From NCBI RefSeq assembly GCF_035989885.1, contig NZ_CP108518.1, forward strand, positions 5,137,001-5,201,000: a stretch of 64,000 bases of DNA, given 5' to 3'. The notes beneath the pieces are model-generated. The model did no database searches. It saw nothing but the letters and a program-made list of their open reading frames with translations, and was not told the origin of the DNA. Of this stretch, positions 49,858 through 58,771 are shown one piece after another (the first letter of the stretch is position 1; each line of letters begins with the position of its first letter). The stretch is from Streptomyces sp. NBC_01232. GTDB taxonomy: Bacteria; Actinomycetota; Actinomycetes; Streptomycetales; Streptomycetaceae. A program made the position numbers and the translations under genes.

Positions 49858-50535
49858 GTGCCTTTCCTGTTGCTGATCGAGGACGACGACGCCATCCGCA
49901 CGGCCCTCGAACTCTCCCTGTCTCGCCAGGGCCACCGTGTGGCCACTGCGGCGACGGGCGAGGACGGCCTGAAACTGCTGCGCGAGCAGCGGCCGGATCT
50001 GATCGTGCTGGACGTGATGCTGCCAGGGATCGACGGTTTCGAGGTGTGCCGGCGGATCCGCCGCACCGACCAACTGCCGATCATCCTGCTCACCGCGCGC
50101 AGCGATGACATCGATGTGGTCGTCGGCCTGGAGTCGGGCGCCGACGACTACGTCGTCAAGCCCGTGCAGGGCCGCGTCCTCGACGCCCGTATCCGTGCCG
50201 TGCTGCGCCGCGGCGAGCGCGAGTCGAGCGATTCGGCGAGCTTCGGCTCCCTGGTCATCGACCGTGCCGCCATGACGGTGACGAAGAACGGCGAGGACCT
50301 CCAGCTCACCCCGACCGAGCTGCGGCTGCTGCTCGAACTGAGCCGCCGGCCCGGGCAGGCGCTGTCGCGCCAGCAGTTGCTGCGGCTGGTCTGGGAGCAC
50401 GACTACCTCGGTGACTCGCGGCTCGTCGACGCCTGTGTGCAGCGGCTGCGGGCCAAGGTCGAGGACGTGCCGTCCTCGCCCACCCTGATCCGTACCGTCC
50501 GGGGCGTCGGCTACCGCCTGGACTCCCCGCAGTGA
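49858..50535 (+). CDS. afsQ1: Response regulator AfsQ1
   Basis: 225 residues from GTG 49858, the expected length of AfsQ1; ATG 49840 adds six. Receiver domain: FLLLIEDDDAIRTALELSL, phosphoacceptor Asp52 in LIVLDVMLPGIDG, LLTARSDDI, and DDYVVKPVQ (conserved Lys). The C-terminal OmpR-type winged helix ends RLVDACVQRLRAKVEDV...RTVRGVGYRLD. In S. coelicolor AfsQ1 responds to nitrogen-related signals and controls antibiotic genes. The stop overlaps the afsQ2 start. Confidence 0.97.
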   Translation: MPFLLLIEDDDAIRTALELSLSRQGHRVATAATGEDGLKLLREQRPDLIVLDVMLPGIDGFEVCRRIRRTDQLPIILLTARSDDIDVVVGLESGADDYVVKPVQGRVLDARIRAVLRRGERESSDSASFGSLVIDRAAMTVTKNGEDLQLTPTELRLLLELSRRPGQALSRQQLLRLVWEHDYLGDSRLVDACVQRLRAKVEDVPSSPTLIRTVRGVGYRLDSPQ

Positions 50536-52019
50536 TCCGGTCGTTGCTCGCGGGCCGGCGCTGGACCAGCCTGCGGCTGCGGCTCCTCATGGTGTTCGCC
50601 CTGGTCGCGCTGACGGCCGCCGTCTCCGCCTCCGGGATCGCCTACTGGCTCAACCGGGAGGCGGTCCTCACCCGCGTCCAGGACGCGGCGCTCGGTGACT
50701 TCCGGCAGGAGATGCAGAACCGGGCAGCCGCGCTGCCCGCCGATCCCACCGCGGACGAGCTGCAGCGCACCGCCGAGCTGATGGCGGGCAGCAGCCCCGG
50801 ATACAGCGTGCTGCTGGTGCAGGTGGGCAAGGACAACCGGCAGATCTTCGGCGCGGCGGGCCCCGACTCCTTCGGGCTGGCCGACGTACCGAAGTCCCTG
50901 CAGAACGCGGTGAACGACCGGCAGAAGACGACCGCCGCCAACGACTCCGAGTACCACATGTACTGGCAGCGGACGAAGCCGCGCGGCAAGCCGTACCTGG
51001 TCGGCGGGACGCGGATCGTGGGCGGCGGGCCCACCGGTTACATGTACAAGTCGCTCGCGCAGGAGCGGGACGACCTGAACGCGCTGGGCTGGTCGCTGAC
51101 GATCGCCACCGGGCTCGCGCTGCTCGGCTCGGCGCTGCTGGCGCAGGCCGCGGCCCGTACGGTGCTCAAGCCCGTGCAGCGGCTCGGGGACGCGGCGCGA
51201 CGGCTCGGCGAGGGCGAGCTGGACCACCGCCTGGACGTGTCGGGCACGGACGAACTCGCCGATCTGTCGCACACCTTCAACAAGACGGCCGAGGCGCTGG
51301 AGAAGAAGGTCGCCGACATGAGCGCGCGCGAGGAGGCCAGTCGGCGTTTCGTCGCGGACATGTCGCACGAGCTGCGGACGCCGCTGACCGCGCTGACGGC
51401 GGTGGCGGAAGTGCTGGAGGAAGAGGTCGACGACCTCGATCCGATGATCGCACCGGCCGTCGCACTGGTCGTCAGCGAGACGCGCCGCCTCAACATCCTG
51501 GTGGAGAACCTGATGGAGGTCACCCGCTTCGACGCGGGTACGGCCAAGCTGGTGCTGGACGACGTGAACGTCGCCGACCAGGTCACCGCCTGCATCGACG
51601 CCCGGGCCTGGCTCGACGCGGTCGAACTCGACGCCGAGCGGGGCATCGTGGCCCGGCTCGACCCGCGCCGCCTCGACGTCATCCTCGCCAACCTGATCGG
51701 CAACGCGCTCAAGCACGGCGGCTCGCCGGTCCGGGTCTCGGTGACGGTGGACGACGAGTGGCTGGTGATCGCGGTGCAGGACAACGGACCGGGCATTCCC
51801 GAGGAGGTCCTGCCGCACGTCTTCGACCGGTTCTACAAGGCGAGCGCGTCACGGCCGAAGTCGGACGGCAGCGGGCTCGGCCTGTCGATCGCCGTGGAGA
51901 ACGCGCACATCCACGGCGGCGACATCACCGCCGCCAACGTGGCGGGCGGCGGGGCGCTGTTCACGCTGCGGCTGCCGGTGGACGTGGGGAAGGTGATCGA
52001 GGGTGACGCGGATGCGTAG
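50532..52019 (+). CDS. afsQ2: Sensor histidine kinase AfsQ2
   Basis: 495 residues from GTG 50532. N-terminal transmembrane helix, an extracytoplasmic sensor region of about 130 residues, a second helix (LTIATGLALLGSALLAQAA), HAMP, then the dimerisation/phosphoacceptor motif MSHELRTPLTALTAVAE (His), N-box NLIGNALKHGG, G1 DNGPGIPEE and G2 SDGSGLGLSI. Phosphorylates AfsQ1. The downstream lipoprotein overlaps its 3' end by 17 bases. Confidence 0.97.
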   Translation: MIRSLLAGRRWTSLRLRLLMVFALVALTAAVSASGIAYWLNREAVLTRVQDAALGDFRQEMQNRAAALPADPTADELQRTAELMAGSSPGYSVLLVQVGKDNRQIFGAAGPDSFGLADVPKSLQNAVNDRQKTTAANDSEYHMYWQRTKPRGKPYLVGGTRIVGGGPTGYMYKSLAQERDDLNALGWSLTIATGLALLGSALLAQAAARTVLKPVQRLGDAARRLGEGELDHRLDVSGTDELADLSHTFNKTAEALEKKVADMSAREEASRRFVADMSHELRTPLTALTAVAEVLEEEVDDLDPMIAPAVALVVSETRRLNILVENLMEVTRFDAGTAKLVLDDVNVADQVTACIDARAWLDAVELDAERGIVARLDPRRLDVILANLIGNALKHGGSPVRVSVTVDDEWLVIAVQDNGPGIPEEVLPHVFDRFYKASASRPKSDGSGLGLSIAVENAHIHGGDITAANVAGGGALFTLRLPVDVGKVIEGDADA

Positions 52020-52647
52020 GGCTCTGCCGGTGGTACCGGCGGTGCTGGTCCCGTTCGTCGCGGTGGCGCTGCTCGCGACGTCGGCCTGCGGGATCCGGGC
52101 GACGACCGTACCGGTGGACGTGGGCGCGGCCCCGTCACGGGTCTCGTGCGACACCCAGGAGCAGCCGGCCGGGGTGCAGGGCTTCCGGGCCACGGTGGAA
52201 CTCGTCTGCGGATCGCAGCTGGTGGGCGTGTCACGCGTGGTGCCGGTGCCCGAGAAGAAGCCGGTACGGGACCCCATGGCGATGGTGGCGCAGGCGCTGC
52301 TGGAGGCACTGGAGCGGACGCCGAGCTCGGAGGAGCGGGACGCCGGCTTCTCCAGCGAGGTACCGGCCGGACTGTCGGCCGGAGCGCCGAGGCCGGGCGA
52401 TCCGGCGGGCACGGTGCGGCTCAGCCGCAAGCCGGAGGACCTGCCGCCGGTGGCCCTCTCGCAGATCGTGTGCACCCTGGCGGGCAGCGAGGCGCTGAAG
52501 GCGGGACCGGGCCCGGTGGTCCTGGGCGGCCCGGACGCGGATCCGCCGCGGGCGTGGGAGTGCACGGACGCGGTCCGCTCGCGGCCGGAGTCGGTGCCGA
52601 CGCTGGGCGAGATCGCCCGCCCGACGCCGAGCCCCGCCCCCTCCTGA
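52003..52647 (+). CDS. AfsQ-associated lipoprotein
   Basis: 214 residues from GTG 52003 (ATG 52012 also possible). A signal peptide with LLATSAC lipobox (Cys about 28) is followed by a mature chain of about 185 residues with two or three Cys (VSCDTQEQPAG, VCTLAG, WECTDAV). Third gene of the afsQ1-afsQ2 transcript, overlapping afsQ2 by 17 bases; a lipoprotein occupies this position in S. coelicolor too, as far as I recall. It may sense or modulate the AfsQ2 signal outside the membrane; no domain recognised. Confidence 0.85.
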   Translation: MTRMRRALPVVPAVLVPFVAVALLATSACGIRATTVPVDVGAAPSRVSCDTQEQPAGVQGFRATVELVCGSQLVGVSRVVPVPEKKPVRDPMAMVAQALLEALERTPSSEERDAGFSSEVPAGLSAGAPRPGDPAGTVRLSRKPEDLPPVALSQIVCTLAGSEALKAGPGPVVLGGPDADPPRAWECTDAVRSRPESVPTLGEIARPTPSPAPS

Positions 52648-52695
52648 CGGCCGGTCGCGCCGCGGGCGCACTGCCCCGGGGCCGGAGAACGCGAA

Positions 52696-52729
52696 GGCCC
52701 GGTCCCGCCGGACGGGGCGGGACCGGGCC
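52696..52729. terminator. Bidirectional terminator between the afsQ operon and the mutase gene
   Basis: A perfect 14-bp stem (GGCCCGGTCCCGCC at 52696-52709 with its complement at 52716-52729), loop GGACGG. Between convergent genes. Confidence 0.8.
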
Positions 52730-52862
52730 GGGCAGGGGGCCGAAGCCCCGGCCGCGCGCCCGACGGACGGAGTCCGGCGCAGCGGCGCGCTGTGACACGA
52801 GCCGCTCCGCGGCGTGGCGGAGAGGCCCCTGGAGCCGAGGCGCGCGAGCGCCGCGGGGAGAA

Positions 52863-54530
52863 TCAGATGCCCATGGCCGCGGAGAGGTCCTTCTTGATCG
52901 CGTCCAGGACCTCCTGGCCGCGGACGCGGGCCGCCGCCAGGTCGGAGGCCTCGGCCACCGGGACGACGACCTCCAGGTAGCACTTCAGCTTGGGCTCGGT
53001 ACCCGACGGGCGGGCGATGACCCGGGCCTTGTACGTGCCGTCCAGGTAGTAGCGCAGGCCGTCCGTGGGCGGGAGGGCCTCCGTGCCCTTGGACAGGTCC
53101 TCCGCCGAGACCACCCGCAGGCCCGCGAGCGACACCGGCGGCTGCGCGCGCAGCGCCGCCATCGCGTCGGCGATGATCGACAGGTCCGAGACGCGCACCG
53201 ACAGCTGGTCGGTGGCGTGCAGGCCGTGGGCCATCGCCAGGTCGTCCAGCAGATCGGTCAGGGTGCGGCCCTGCTCCTTGAGCACCGAGGCCAGCTCCGC
53301 CACCAGCAGGGCGGCGGTGACGCCGTCCTTGTCGCGGACGCCCTCGGGGTCCACGCAGTAGCCGAGCGCCTCCTCGTAGCCGTAGCGCAGGCCCTCGACC
53401 CGGGCGATCCACTTGAAGCCGGTGAGGGTCTCCTCGTAGCCGACGCCCGCCGCCTCCGCGATCCGGCCCAGGAGGCTGGAGGAGACGATCGACTCGGCGA
53501 AGACGTTGTCGCGGCCGGAGACGCCCTTGTGGACCAGGTGCGCCGCGAGCAGCGCGCCGACCTCGTCGCCGCGCAGCATCCGCCAGCCGTCCGCCGTGGG
53601 CACGGCCACGGCGCAGCGGTCCGCGTCCGGGTCGTTGGCGATCACGATGTCGGGCTGGACCTCGGCGGCCTTCGCGAAGGCCAGGTCCATCGCGCCCGGC
53701 TCCTCCGGGTTGGGGAACGCCACCGTCGGGAAGGCCGGGTCGGGCTCGGCCTGCTCGGCGACGAGCACCGGCTCCGGGAAGCCGTGCCGGGCGAAGGCCG
53801 CCATCACGACGTCCTTGCCGACGCCGTGCATGGCCGTGTAGACCGTCCGCACGCCCCGGGGGGAGCCGGGGGTCAGGACGGCGTCCGTGCGCGCGAGGTA
53901 GGCCTCCAGGACCTCGTCACCGAGTTCCTGCCAGCCGGACTCCGGGCGCGGTACGTCGGCCAGCTTCGCGACCGCCGCGATCTGCGCCGCGATCTCGGTG
54001 TCGGCCGGGGAGACGATCTGCGAGCCGTCGCCGAGGTAGACCTTGTAGCCGTTGTCCCGGGGAGGGTTGTGGCTCGCGGTCACCTCGACGCCGGCGACGG
54101 CGCCGAGGTGCCTTATCGCGTACGCGAGGACGGGCGTCGGCAGTGGGCGGGGCAGGAGGGCCGCGCGCAGCCCGGCGCCGGTCATGACGGCCGCGGTGTC
54201 GCGGGCGAAGTCCGCCGACTTGTAGCGGGCGTCGTAGCCGACGACGACCAGGCCGCCGTCGTGGCCCCGGGCCTTCAGGTAGGCCGCGAGGCCCGCCGCG
54301 GCCCGGATGACCACGCCGCGGTTCATCCGCATCGGGCCCGCGCCGATCTCACCGCGCAGTCCGGCGGTGCCGAACTGCAGGGTGCCCGAGAACCGGTCCG
54401 CGAGCTCCGCGGTGTCACCCGACTCGATGAGCGCGGCCAGCTCCGCCGCGGTCTCCGGGTCCGGGTCCTCGGCCATCCAGGCCTGCGCCCGGGTGATCAG
54501 GTCGTCCTGTGCCTGTGCCTGTTCCTGCAC
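52863..54530 (-). CDS. Phosphosugar mutase, PGM2/phosphopentomutase-like
   Basis: 555 residues. Alpha-D-phosphohexomutase superfamily: TASHNPPRDNGYKVY with catalytic Ser about 153, metal loop DPDADR at about 300, sugar-binding loop EEALGYCVDPEGVRDKDGV, and phosphate loop RPSGTEPKLK at the C-terminus. Annotated elsewhere as phosphomannomutase, but the NPP-DNGYKVY signature is that of the PGM2 group, whose mammalian member acts on ribose- and deoxyribose-phosphate. Lies 28 bases after PNP in the same operon, so it likely converts (deoxy)ribose-1-P to the 5-phosphate used by DeoC. ATG 54530. Confidence 0.9.
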   Translation of the reverse strand: MQEQAQAQDDLITRAQAWMAEDPDPETAAELAALIESGDTAELADRFSGTLQFGTAGLRGEIGAGPMRMNRGVVIRAAAGLAAYLKARGHDGGLVVVGYDARYKSADFARDTAAVMTGAGLRAALLPRPLPTPVLAYAIRHLGAVAGVEVTASHNPPRDNGYKVYLGDGSQIVSPADTEIAAQIAAVAKLADVPRPESGWQELGDEVLEAYLARTDAVLTPGSPRGVRTVYTAMHGVGKDVVMAAFARHGFPEPVLVAEQAEPDPAFPTVAFPNPEEPGAMDLAFAKAAEVQPDIVIANDPDADRCAVAVPTADGWRMLRGDEVGALLAAHLVHKGVSGRDNVFAESIVSSSLLGRIAEAAGVGYEETLTGFKWIARVEGLRYGYEEALGYCVDPEGVRDKDGVTAALLVAELASVLKEQGRTLTDLLDDLAMAHGLHATDQLSVRVSDLSIIADAMAALRAQPPVSLAGLRVVSAEDLSKGTEALPPTDGLRYYLDGTYKARVIARPSGTEPKLKCYLEVVVPVAEASDLAAARVRGQEVLDAIKKDLSAAMGI

Positions 54531-54558
54531 TGCTTCCGCCTTACCTCTCGTACGTCGA

Positions 54559-55365
54559 TCAGATGCGGGCGAGGACCTGCGTCAGCAGCGTGCCCATGCG
54601 GGCGGCCGAGTCGCGGCCGGCCTGGAGGACCTCTTCGTGGTTCAGCGGCTCGCCGGACAGGCCCGCCGCCAGGTTGGTGACCAGGGAGATGCCGAGCACC
54701 TCGGCGCCGGCCTCACGGGCTGCGATGGCCTCCAGCACGGTGGACATGCCGACCAGGTCGGCGCCCATGACGCGGATCATGTTGATCTCGGCCGGGGTCT
54801 CGTAGTGCGGGCCGGGGAACTGGACGTAGACGCCCTCTTCGAGGGTCGCGTCGATCTCCTTGCACATCGCGCGCAGGCGCGGCGAGTACAGGTCGGTGAG
54901 GTCGACGAAGTTCGCGCCGACGATCGGCGAGGTGGCCGTCAGGTTGAGGTGGTCGCTGATCAGGACGGGCTGGCCGGGCTTCATGCCCTCGCGCAGACCG
55001 CCGCAGCCGTTGGTCAGCACGATGGTCTTGCAACCGGCGGCGACGGCGGTGCGCACGCCGTGGGCGACGGCGGCGACGCCGCGGCCCTCGTAGTAGTGGG
55101 TCCGGCCGAGGAAGACCAGGGCGCGCTTGTCGCCGATCTTGTACGAGCGGATCTTGCCGCCGTGGCCCTCGACCGCGGCGGGCGGGAACCCGGGCAGCTC
55201 GGTGACGAGGAACTCGGCCTCAGGGGCGCCGAGCGCCTCTGCGGCGGGGGCCCATCCGGAGCCCATCACGAGGGCGACATCGTGGGTGTCCACGCCGGTC
55301 AGCTCGCGCAGGCGGGCGGCTGCGGCGTCGGCGGCGGCGAAGGGGTCGGTAACAGATGCGTTCAC
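54559..55365 (-). CDS. Purine-nucleoside phosphorylase (PNP)
   Basis: 268 residues from GTG 55365. It phosphorolyses inosine/guanosine to base and (deoxy)ribose-1-P. Motifs: [52 protein letters not shown], and [20 protein letters not shown]. Belongs to the low-molecular-mass trimeric PNP family. A -10-like TACGCT lies seven bases before the start, suggesting leaderless mRNA; operator CTACGCGCGTAG is just upstream (55391-55402). It is followed by the phosphosugar mutase. Confidence 0.96.
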   Translation of the reverse strand: MNASVTDPFAAADAAAARLRELTGVDTHDVALVMGSGWAPAAEALGAPEAEFLVTELPGFPPAAVEGHGGKIRSYKIGDKRALVFLGRTHYYEGRGVAAVAHGVRTAVAAGCKTIVLTNGCGGLREGMKPGQPVLISDHLNLTATSPIVGANFVDLTDLYSPRLRAMCKEIDATLEEGVYVQFPGPHYETPAEINMIRVMGADLVGMSTVLEAIAAREAGAEVLGISLVTNLAAGLSGEPLNHEEVLQAGRDSAARMGTLLTQVLARI

Positions 55366-55390
55366 GCGGACGAGCGTAACTCCTTCGGGC

Positions 55391-55402
55391 CTACGCGCGT
55401 AG
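55391..55402. promoter_or_regulatory. Nucleoside-regulon operator 6 (PNP)
   Basis: Perfect palindrome CTACGCGCGTAG, 25 bases before the PNP start on the minus strand. It overlaps the position expected for the -35 of the promoter with -10 TACGCT. Confidence 0.75.
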
Positions 55403-55564
55403 ATGGCACAGCTCACGGTGTTCGGATCGTTGCCTTGTCGTTTCCGCCGAATCGTCCCCGGGGGCGGCGGGCCAAAGGATCCGGGCTCCGCGCCGGGCCC
55501 CGCGCCTCGAACGCCGGCGGGCACGGCCCGGGGCGGCGGCGGTGGCCGAGTGCCCCGCAGGGGG

Positions 55565-56002
55565 TCAGCAGGGTCGCTTGCGGATTTCCATCACGTAGTC
55601 GTGCGGGGCGCCCGCGGACTCGGCGGCATCCGCGATCTCGCCCAGGTAGCGCGCGGAGGGCAGACCGCCCTCGTAGCCGTTGAGGACGTACACCCAGGCC
55701 GCCTCCTCGCCGTCCAGGGTGTGCACGCGCACCCGCATGCGGCGGTAGATGTCGAGTCCGACACCCTCCCAGCGGTCCATCGAGTCCTCGTCGAGCGGCG
55801 CGATGTCGTACAGCGCCACGAAGACCTGGTGGCGCGGTGCTTCGACGATCGTGGCCAGGGCGCCCTCCCAGCCCATCTGCTCGCCGCCGAAGGTCAGCCG
55901 CCAGTCGTTGATCCAGCCCGTGCCGCGCAGCGGCGAATGCGGAGCGCGGCGCGTCATCAGCCGCGGGTCGAGGTTGCCGGCGTACGCGGCGTAGAGCGAC
56001 AT
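55565..56002 (-). CDS. Gamma-glutamylcyclotransferase-like protein
   Basis: 145 residues from ATG 56002. [16 protein letters not shown] is the Y-G-S/A-N substrate loop of the GGCT/AIG2-like fold; [16 protein letters not shown] and [19 protein letters not shown] (catalytic acidic residue region) follow. Members cleave gamma-glutamyl groups or act as acyl cyclotransferases. Small cytosolic enzyme between PNP and the LpdA-type gene; substrate not determinable. The frame opens earlier (56035). Confidence 0.8.
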   Translation of the reverse strand: MSLYAAYAGNLDPRLMTRRAPHSPLRGTGWINDWRLTFGGEQMGWEGALATIVEAPRHQVFVALYDIAPLDEDSMDRWEGVGLDIYRRMRVRVHTLDGEEAAWVYVLNGYEGGLPSARYLGEIADAAESAGAPHDYVMEIRKRPC

Positions 56003-56175
56003 GTCGTCGAGAGTACGGGAGGGGCGCCGGTGCACGCGTGCCCGGATGGCGGGACCGGGCGCGAAGCACCTTGAAGCGTGCGGGACAATGGAGCACGGAA
56101 TGCATCCCCCGGGGAGACCCCCCGGAACCCCGGCCGGGGCGGCAGCCGGCCGGGTAGACGTGAGGCGGACTTTTC

Positions 56176-57615
56176 GTGACCCGGATCGTGATCATCGGCG
56201 GCGGACCCGGCGGGTATGAGGCAGCCCTGGTGGGGGCCCAGCTCGGCGCGGAGGTGACCGTCGTCGACTGCGACGGTCTGGGCGGGGCCTCGGTCCTGAC
56301 CGACTGCGTACCTTCCAAGACTCTGATCGCGACCGCCGAGGTGATGACGACCTTCGACTCCTCGTACGAGGAGCTCGGAATCGTCGTCGCGGACGACACC
56401 CCGCACATCGAGCAGGCCGCGCGCGTCGTCGGCGTGGACCTCGGCAAGGTGAACCGGCGCGTCAAGCGCCTCGCGCTCGCCCAGTCGCACGACATCACCG
56501 CCTCCGTCACCCGGGCCGGCGCCCGCGTGGTGCGCGGCCGCGGCAAGCTCGGCGGGCCCCAGGGCATCGACGGCACCCGGGACGTCATCGTCACCGCGGC
56601 CGACGGCTCGGAGACGATCCTGACGGCGGACGCGGTCCTGATCGCGACCGGCGGCACCCCGCGCGAGATCCCCGACGCGATGCCCGACGGCGAGCGGATC
56701 CTGAACTGGACCCAGGTCTACGACCTCGACGAGCTCCCCGAGGAGCTCATCGTGGTCGGCTCCGGTGTCACCGGCGCCGAGTTCGCCGGTGCCTACCAGG
56801 CTCTCGGATCCCGGGTGACCCTCGTCTCCTCGCGCGACCGCGTGCTGCCCGGTGAGGACCCGGACGCCGCCGCCGTGCTGGAGGACGTCTTCCGGCGCCG
56901 CGGCATGAACGTCGTCGGGCGCTCCCGCGCCGAGTCCGCCAAGCGGGTCGGCGACCGGGTCGAGGTCACCCTCTCCGACGGCCGGGTGCTGACCGGGACC
57001 CACTGCCTGATGGCGGTCGGCGCGATCCCGAACACCAAGAACATGAACCTGGAGGAGTCCGGGGTCCGGCTCAAGGACTCCGGGCACATCTGGACCGACA
57101 AGGTCTCGCGCACCTCCGCGCCCGGCGTGTACGCCGCCGGTGACGTCACGGGCGTCTTCGCGCTCGCGTCGGTCGCGGCCATGCAGGGCCGCATCGCGAT
57201 GTACCACTTCCTCGGCGACGCGGTGGCCCCGCTGAACCTGAAGACGGTGTCCTCGAACGTCTTCACCGACCCCGAGATCGCCACTGTGGGTTACACCCAG
57301 GCGGACGTGGACGCCGGCAAGATCGACGCCCGCGTGGTGAAGCTCCCGCTGCTGCGCAACCCGCGCGCCAAGATGCAGGGCATCCGGGACGGCTTCGTGA
57401 AGATGTTCTGCCGTCCGGGCACCGGGATCGTCGTCGGCGGCGTGGTCGTCTCCCCGCGCGCGAGCGAGCTGATCCACCCCATCTCGATCGCGGTCGACAA
57501 CAATCTGACGGTCGAGCAGATCGCAAACGCGTTCACCGTGTACCCCTCGCTGTCGGGCTCGATCGCCGAGGTGGCCCGCCAGCTGCACACGCGGAAGGCC
57601 GCCGGGGAGGCGTGA
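56176..57615 (+). CDS. LpdA-type NAD(P)H-quinone reductase / flavoprotein disulfide reductase homologue
   Basis: 479 residues. GGGPGGYEAALVGAQLG (FAD), VVGSGVTGAEFAGAYQ (NAD(P)H), and VYAAGDVTG motifs show the pyridine nucleotide-disulfide oxidoreductase fold. The redox-Cys region reads GGASVLTDCVPSK: only one Cys (44) is present, with Ser at the position of the first. The C-terminal His-Glu of lipoamide dehydrogenase is also missing. This matches actinobacterial LpdA, a quinone reductase rather than a lipoamide dehydrogenase. GTG 56176. Confidence 0.92.
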   Translation: MTRIVIIGGGPGGYEAALVGAQLGAEVTVVDCDGLGGASVLTDCVPSKTLIATAEVMTTFDSSYEELGIVVADDTPHIEQAARVVGVDLGKVNRRVKRLALAQSHDITASVTRAGARVVRGRGKLGGPQGIDGTRDVIVTAADGSETILTADAVLIATGGTPREIPDAMPDGERILNWTQVYDLDELPEELIVVGSGVTGAEFAGAYQALGSRVTLVSSRDRVLPGEDPDAAAVLEDVFRRRGMNVVGRSRAESAKRVGDRVEVTLSDGRVLTGTHCLMAVGAIPNTKNMNLEESGVRLKDSGHIWTDKVSRTSAPGVYAAGDVTGVFALASVAAMQGRIAMYHFLGDAVAPLNLKTVSSNVFTDPEIATVGYTQADVDAGKIDARVVKLPLLRNPRAKMQGIRDGFVKMFCRPGTGIVVGGVVVSPRASELIHPISIAVDNNLTVEQIANAFTVYPSLSGSIAEVARQLHTRKAAGEA

Positions 57616-57790
57616 GCCCCGCTAACCGCCGCACACCGTAAGGGGTTTGGGGCGGGGCGCGATGTCGTGGCCCGATGTTCACGCAACTCTCGGACTGCGT
57701 ATACCACTAGTCGCCCCGCCTTATGGACAACTTCGGAATTCCGGCGCAAAGAGCTGAAAGCAGACGGTCGTTGGGGTTACTGTCAGTTTC

Positions 57791-58741
57791 GTGTTCGCTG
57801 CAGAACGTCGCCAATTGATCCTCGAAATGGTGCGGGCCAACGGAGCGGTATCGCTCCGGGAGCTCGCCCGCGTCGTCCAGACCTCCGAAGTGACCGTACG
57901 GCGGGACGTGCGGGCACTGGAGGCAGAAGGACTCCTCGACCGCCGGCACGGCGGTGCGGTCTTGCCGGGCGGTTTCACGCGGGAGTCCGGCTTTCCGCAA
58001 AAGTCCCATCTCGCGACGGCGGAGAAGACCGCCATTGCCGATGTCGCCGCCTCCCTCGTCGAAGAGGGCGAGGCCGTCGTCGTCGGCGCGGGCACCACGA
58101 CCCAGGAGCTGGCCCGCCGGCTCGCCCGAGTGCCCGGACTGACCGTCGTCACCAACTCCCTGCTCGTCGCCCAGGCCCTGGCCCACGCGAACCGGGTGGA
58201 GGTGGTCATGACCGGCGGCACGCTGCGCGGGTCCAACTACGCCCTCGTGGGAAGCGGAGCCGAACAGTCCCTCCAGGGGCTGCGGGTGTCCCGGGCCTTC
58301 CTGTCCGGCAGCGGCCTGACCGCCGAGCGCGGGCTGTCCACGTCCAACATGCTGTCCGCCAGCGTGGACCGGGCGCTGGTGCAGGCGGCGGCGGAGGTGG
58401 TGGTGCTGGCCGACCACACGAAGCTCGGTACGGACACCATGTTCCAGACCGTGCCGACCGATGTGATGACACGTCTGGTGACGGACGAGCCGCCGCCGCA
58501 CGACGACCGGGCGGGTACGGAGCTGCAGGCGCTGGCGGACCAGGGCGTGCAGATCACCGTGGCCGGCGGAGCCGTGGCCTCCGGCGGTGTGGACGGTATG
58601 CAGGGGCGGCGGCCGCGCCGCGAGTCGCCGCTGCCGGTGCAGAGGCGGGGCGGGCCGACCGCGCAGCTGCGCAGTGCCGCCGGCGGGATGCTGGAGCCGC
58701 AGGCGGAGCGGGCCCGCGTGGCCGACATGCGCCGCCGCTAG
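57791..58741 (+). CDS. DeoR-family transcriptional regulator
   Basis: 316 residues from GTG 57791. The N-terminal HTH is SLRELARVVQTSEVTVRRDVRALEAEG followed by LLDRRHGGAV; the DeoRC ligand domain includes VVVGAGTTTQELARRL and FLSGSGLTAERGLST. DeoR-family proteins bind phosphosugars. The C-terminal 60 residues beyond the domain are extended and basic, unusual for the family. It lies near the nucleoside genes and is a candidate for the CTACGCGCGTAG regulon, but no copy of the palindrome was seen in its own promoter. Confidence 0.88.
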   Translation: MFAAERRQLILEMVRANGAVSLRELARVVQTSEVTVRRDVRALEAEGLLDRRHGGAVLPGGFTRESGFPQKSHLATAEKTAIADVAASLVEEGEAVVVGAGTTTQELARRLARVPGLTVVTNSLLVAQALAHANRVEVVMTGGTLRGSNYALVGSGAEQSLQGLRVSRAFLSGSGLTAERGLSTSNMLSASVDRALVQAAAEVVVLADHTKLGTDTMFQTVPTDVMTRLVTDEPPPHDDRAGTELQALADQGVQITVAGGAVASGGVDGMQGRRPRRESPLPVQRRGGPTAQLRSAAGGMLEPQAERARVADMRRR

Positions 58742-58771
58742 GTCCTACGGATCGGCTCGCCGGGGGCGCCG

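Noticed and set aside
57616..57790. Operator CTACGCGCGTAG in the DeoR regulator promoter
   Set aside because: No copy within two mismatches was found, so self-regulation by this site is not claimed.
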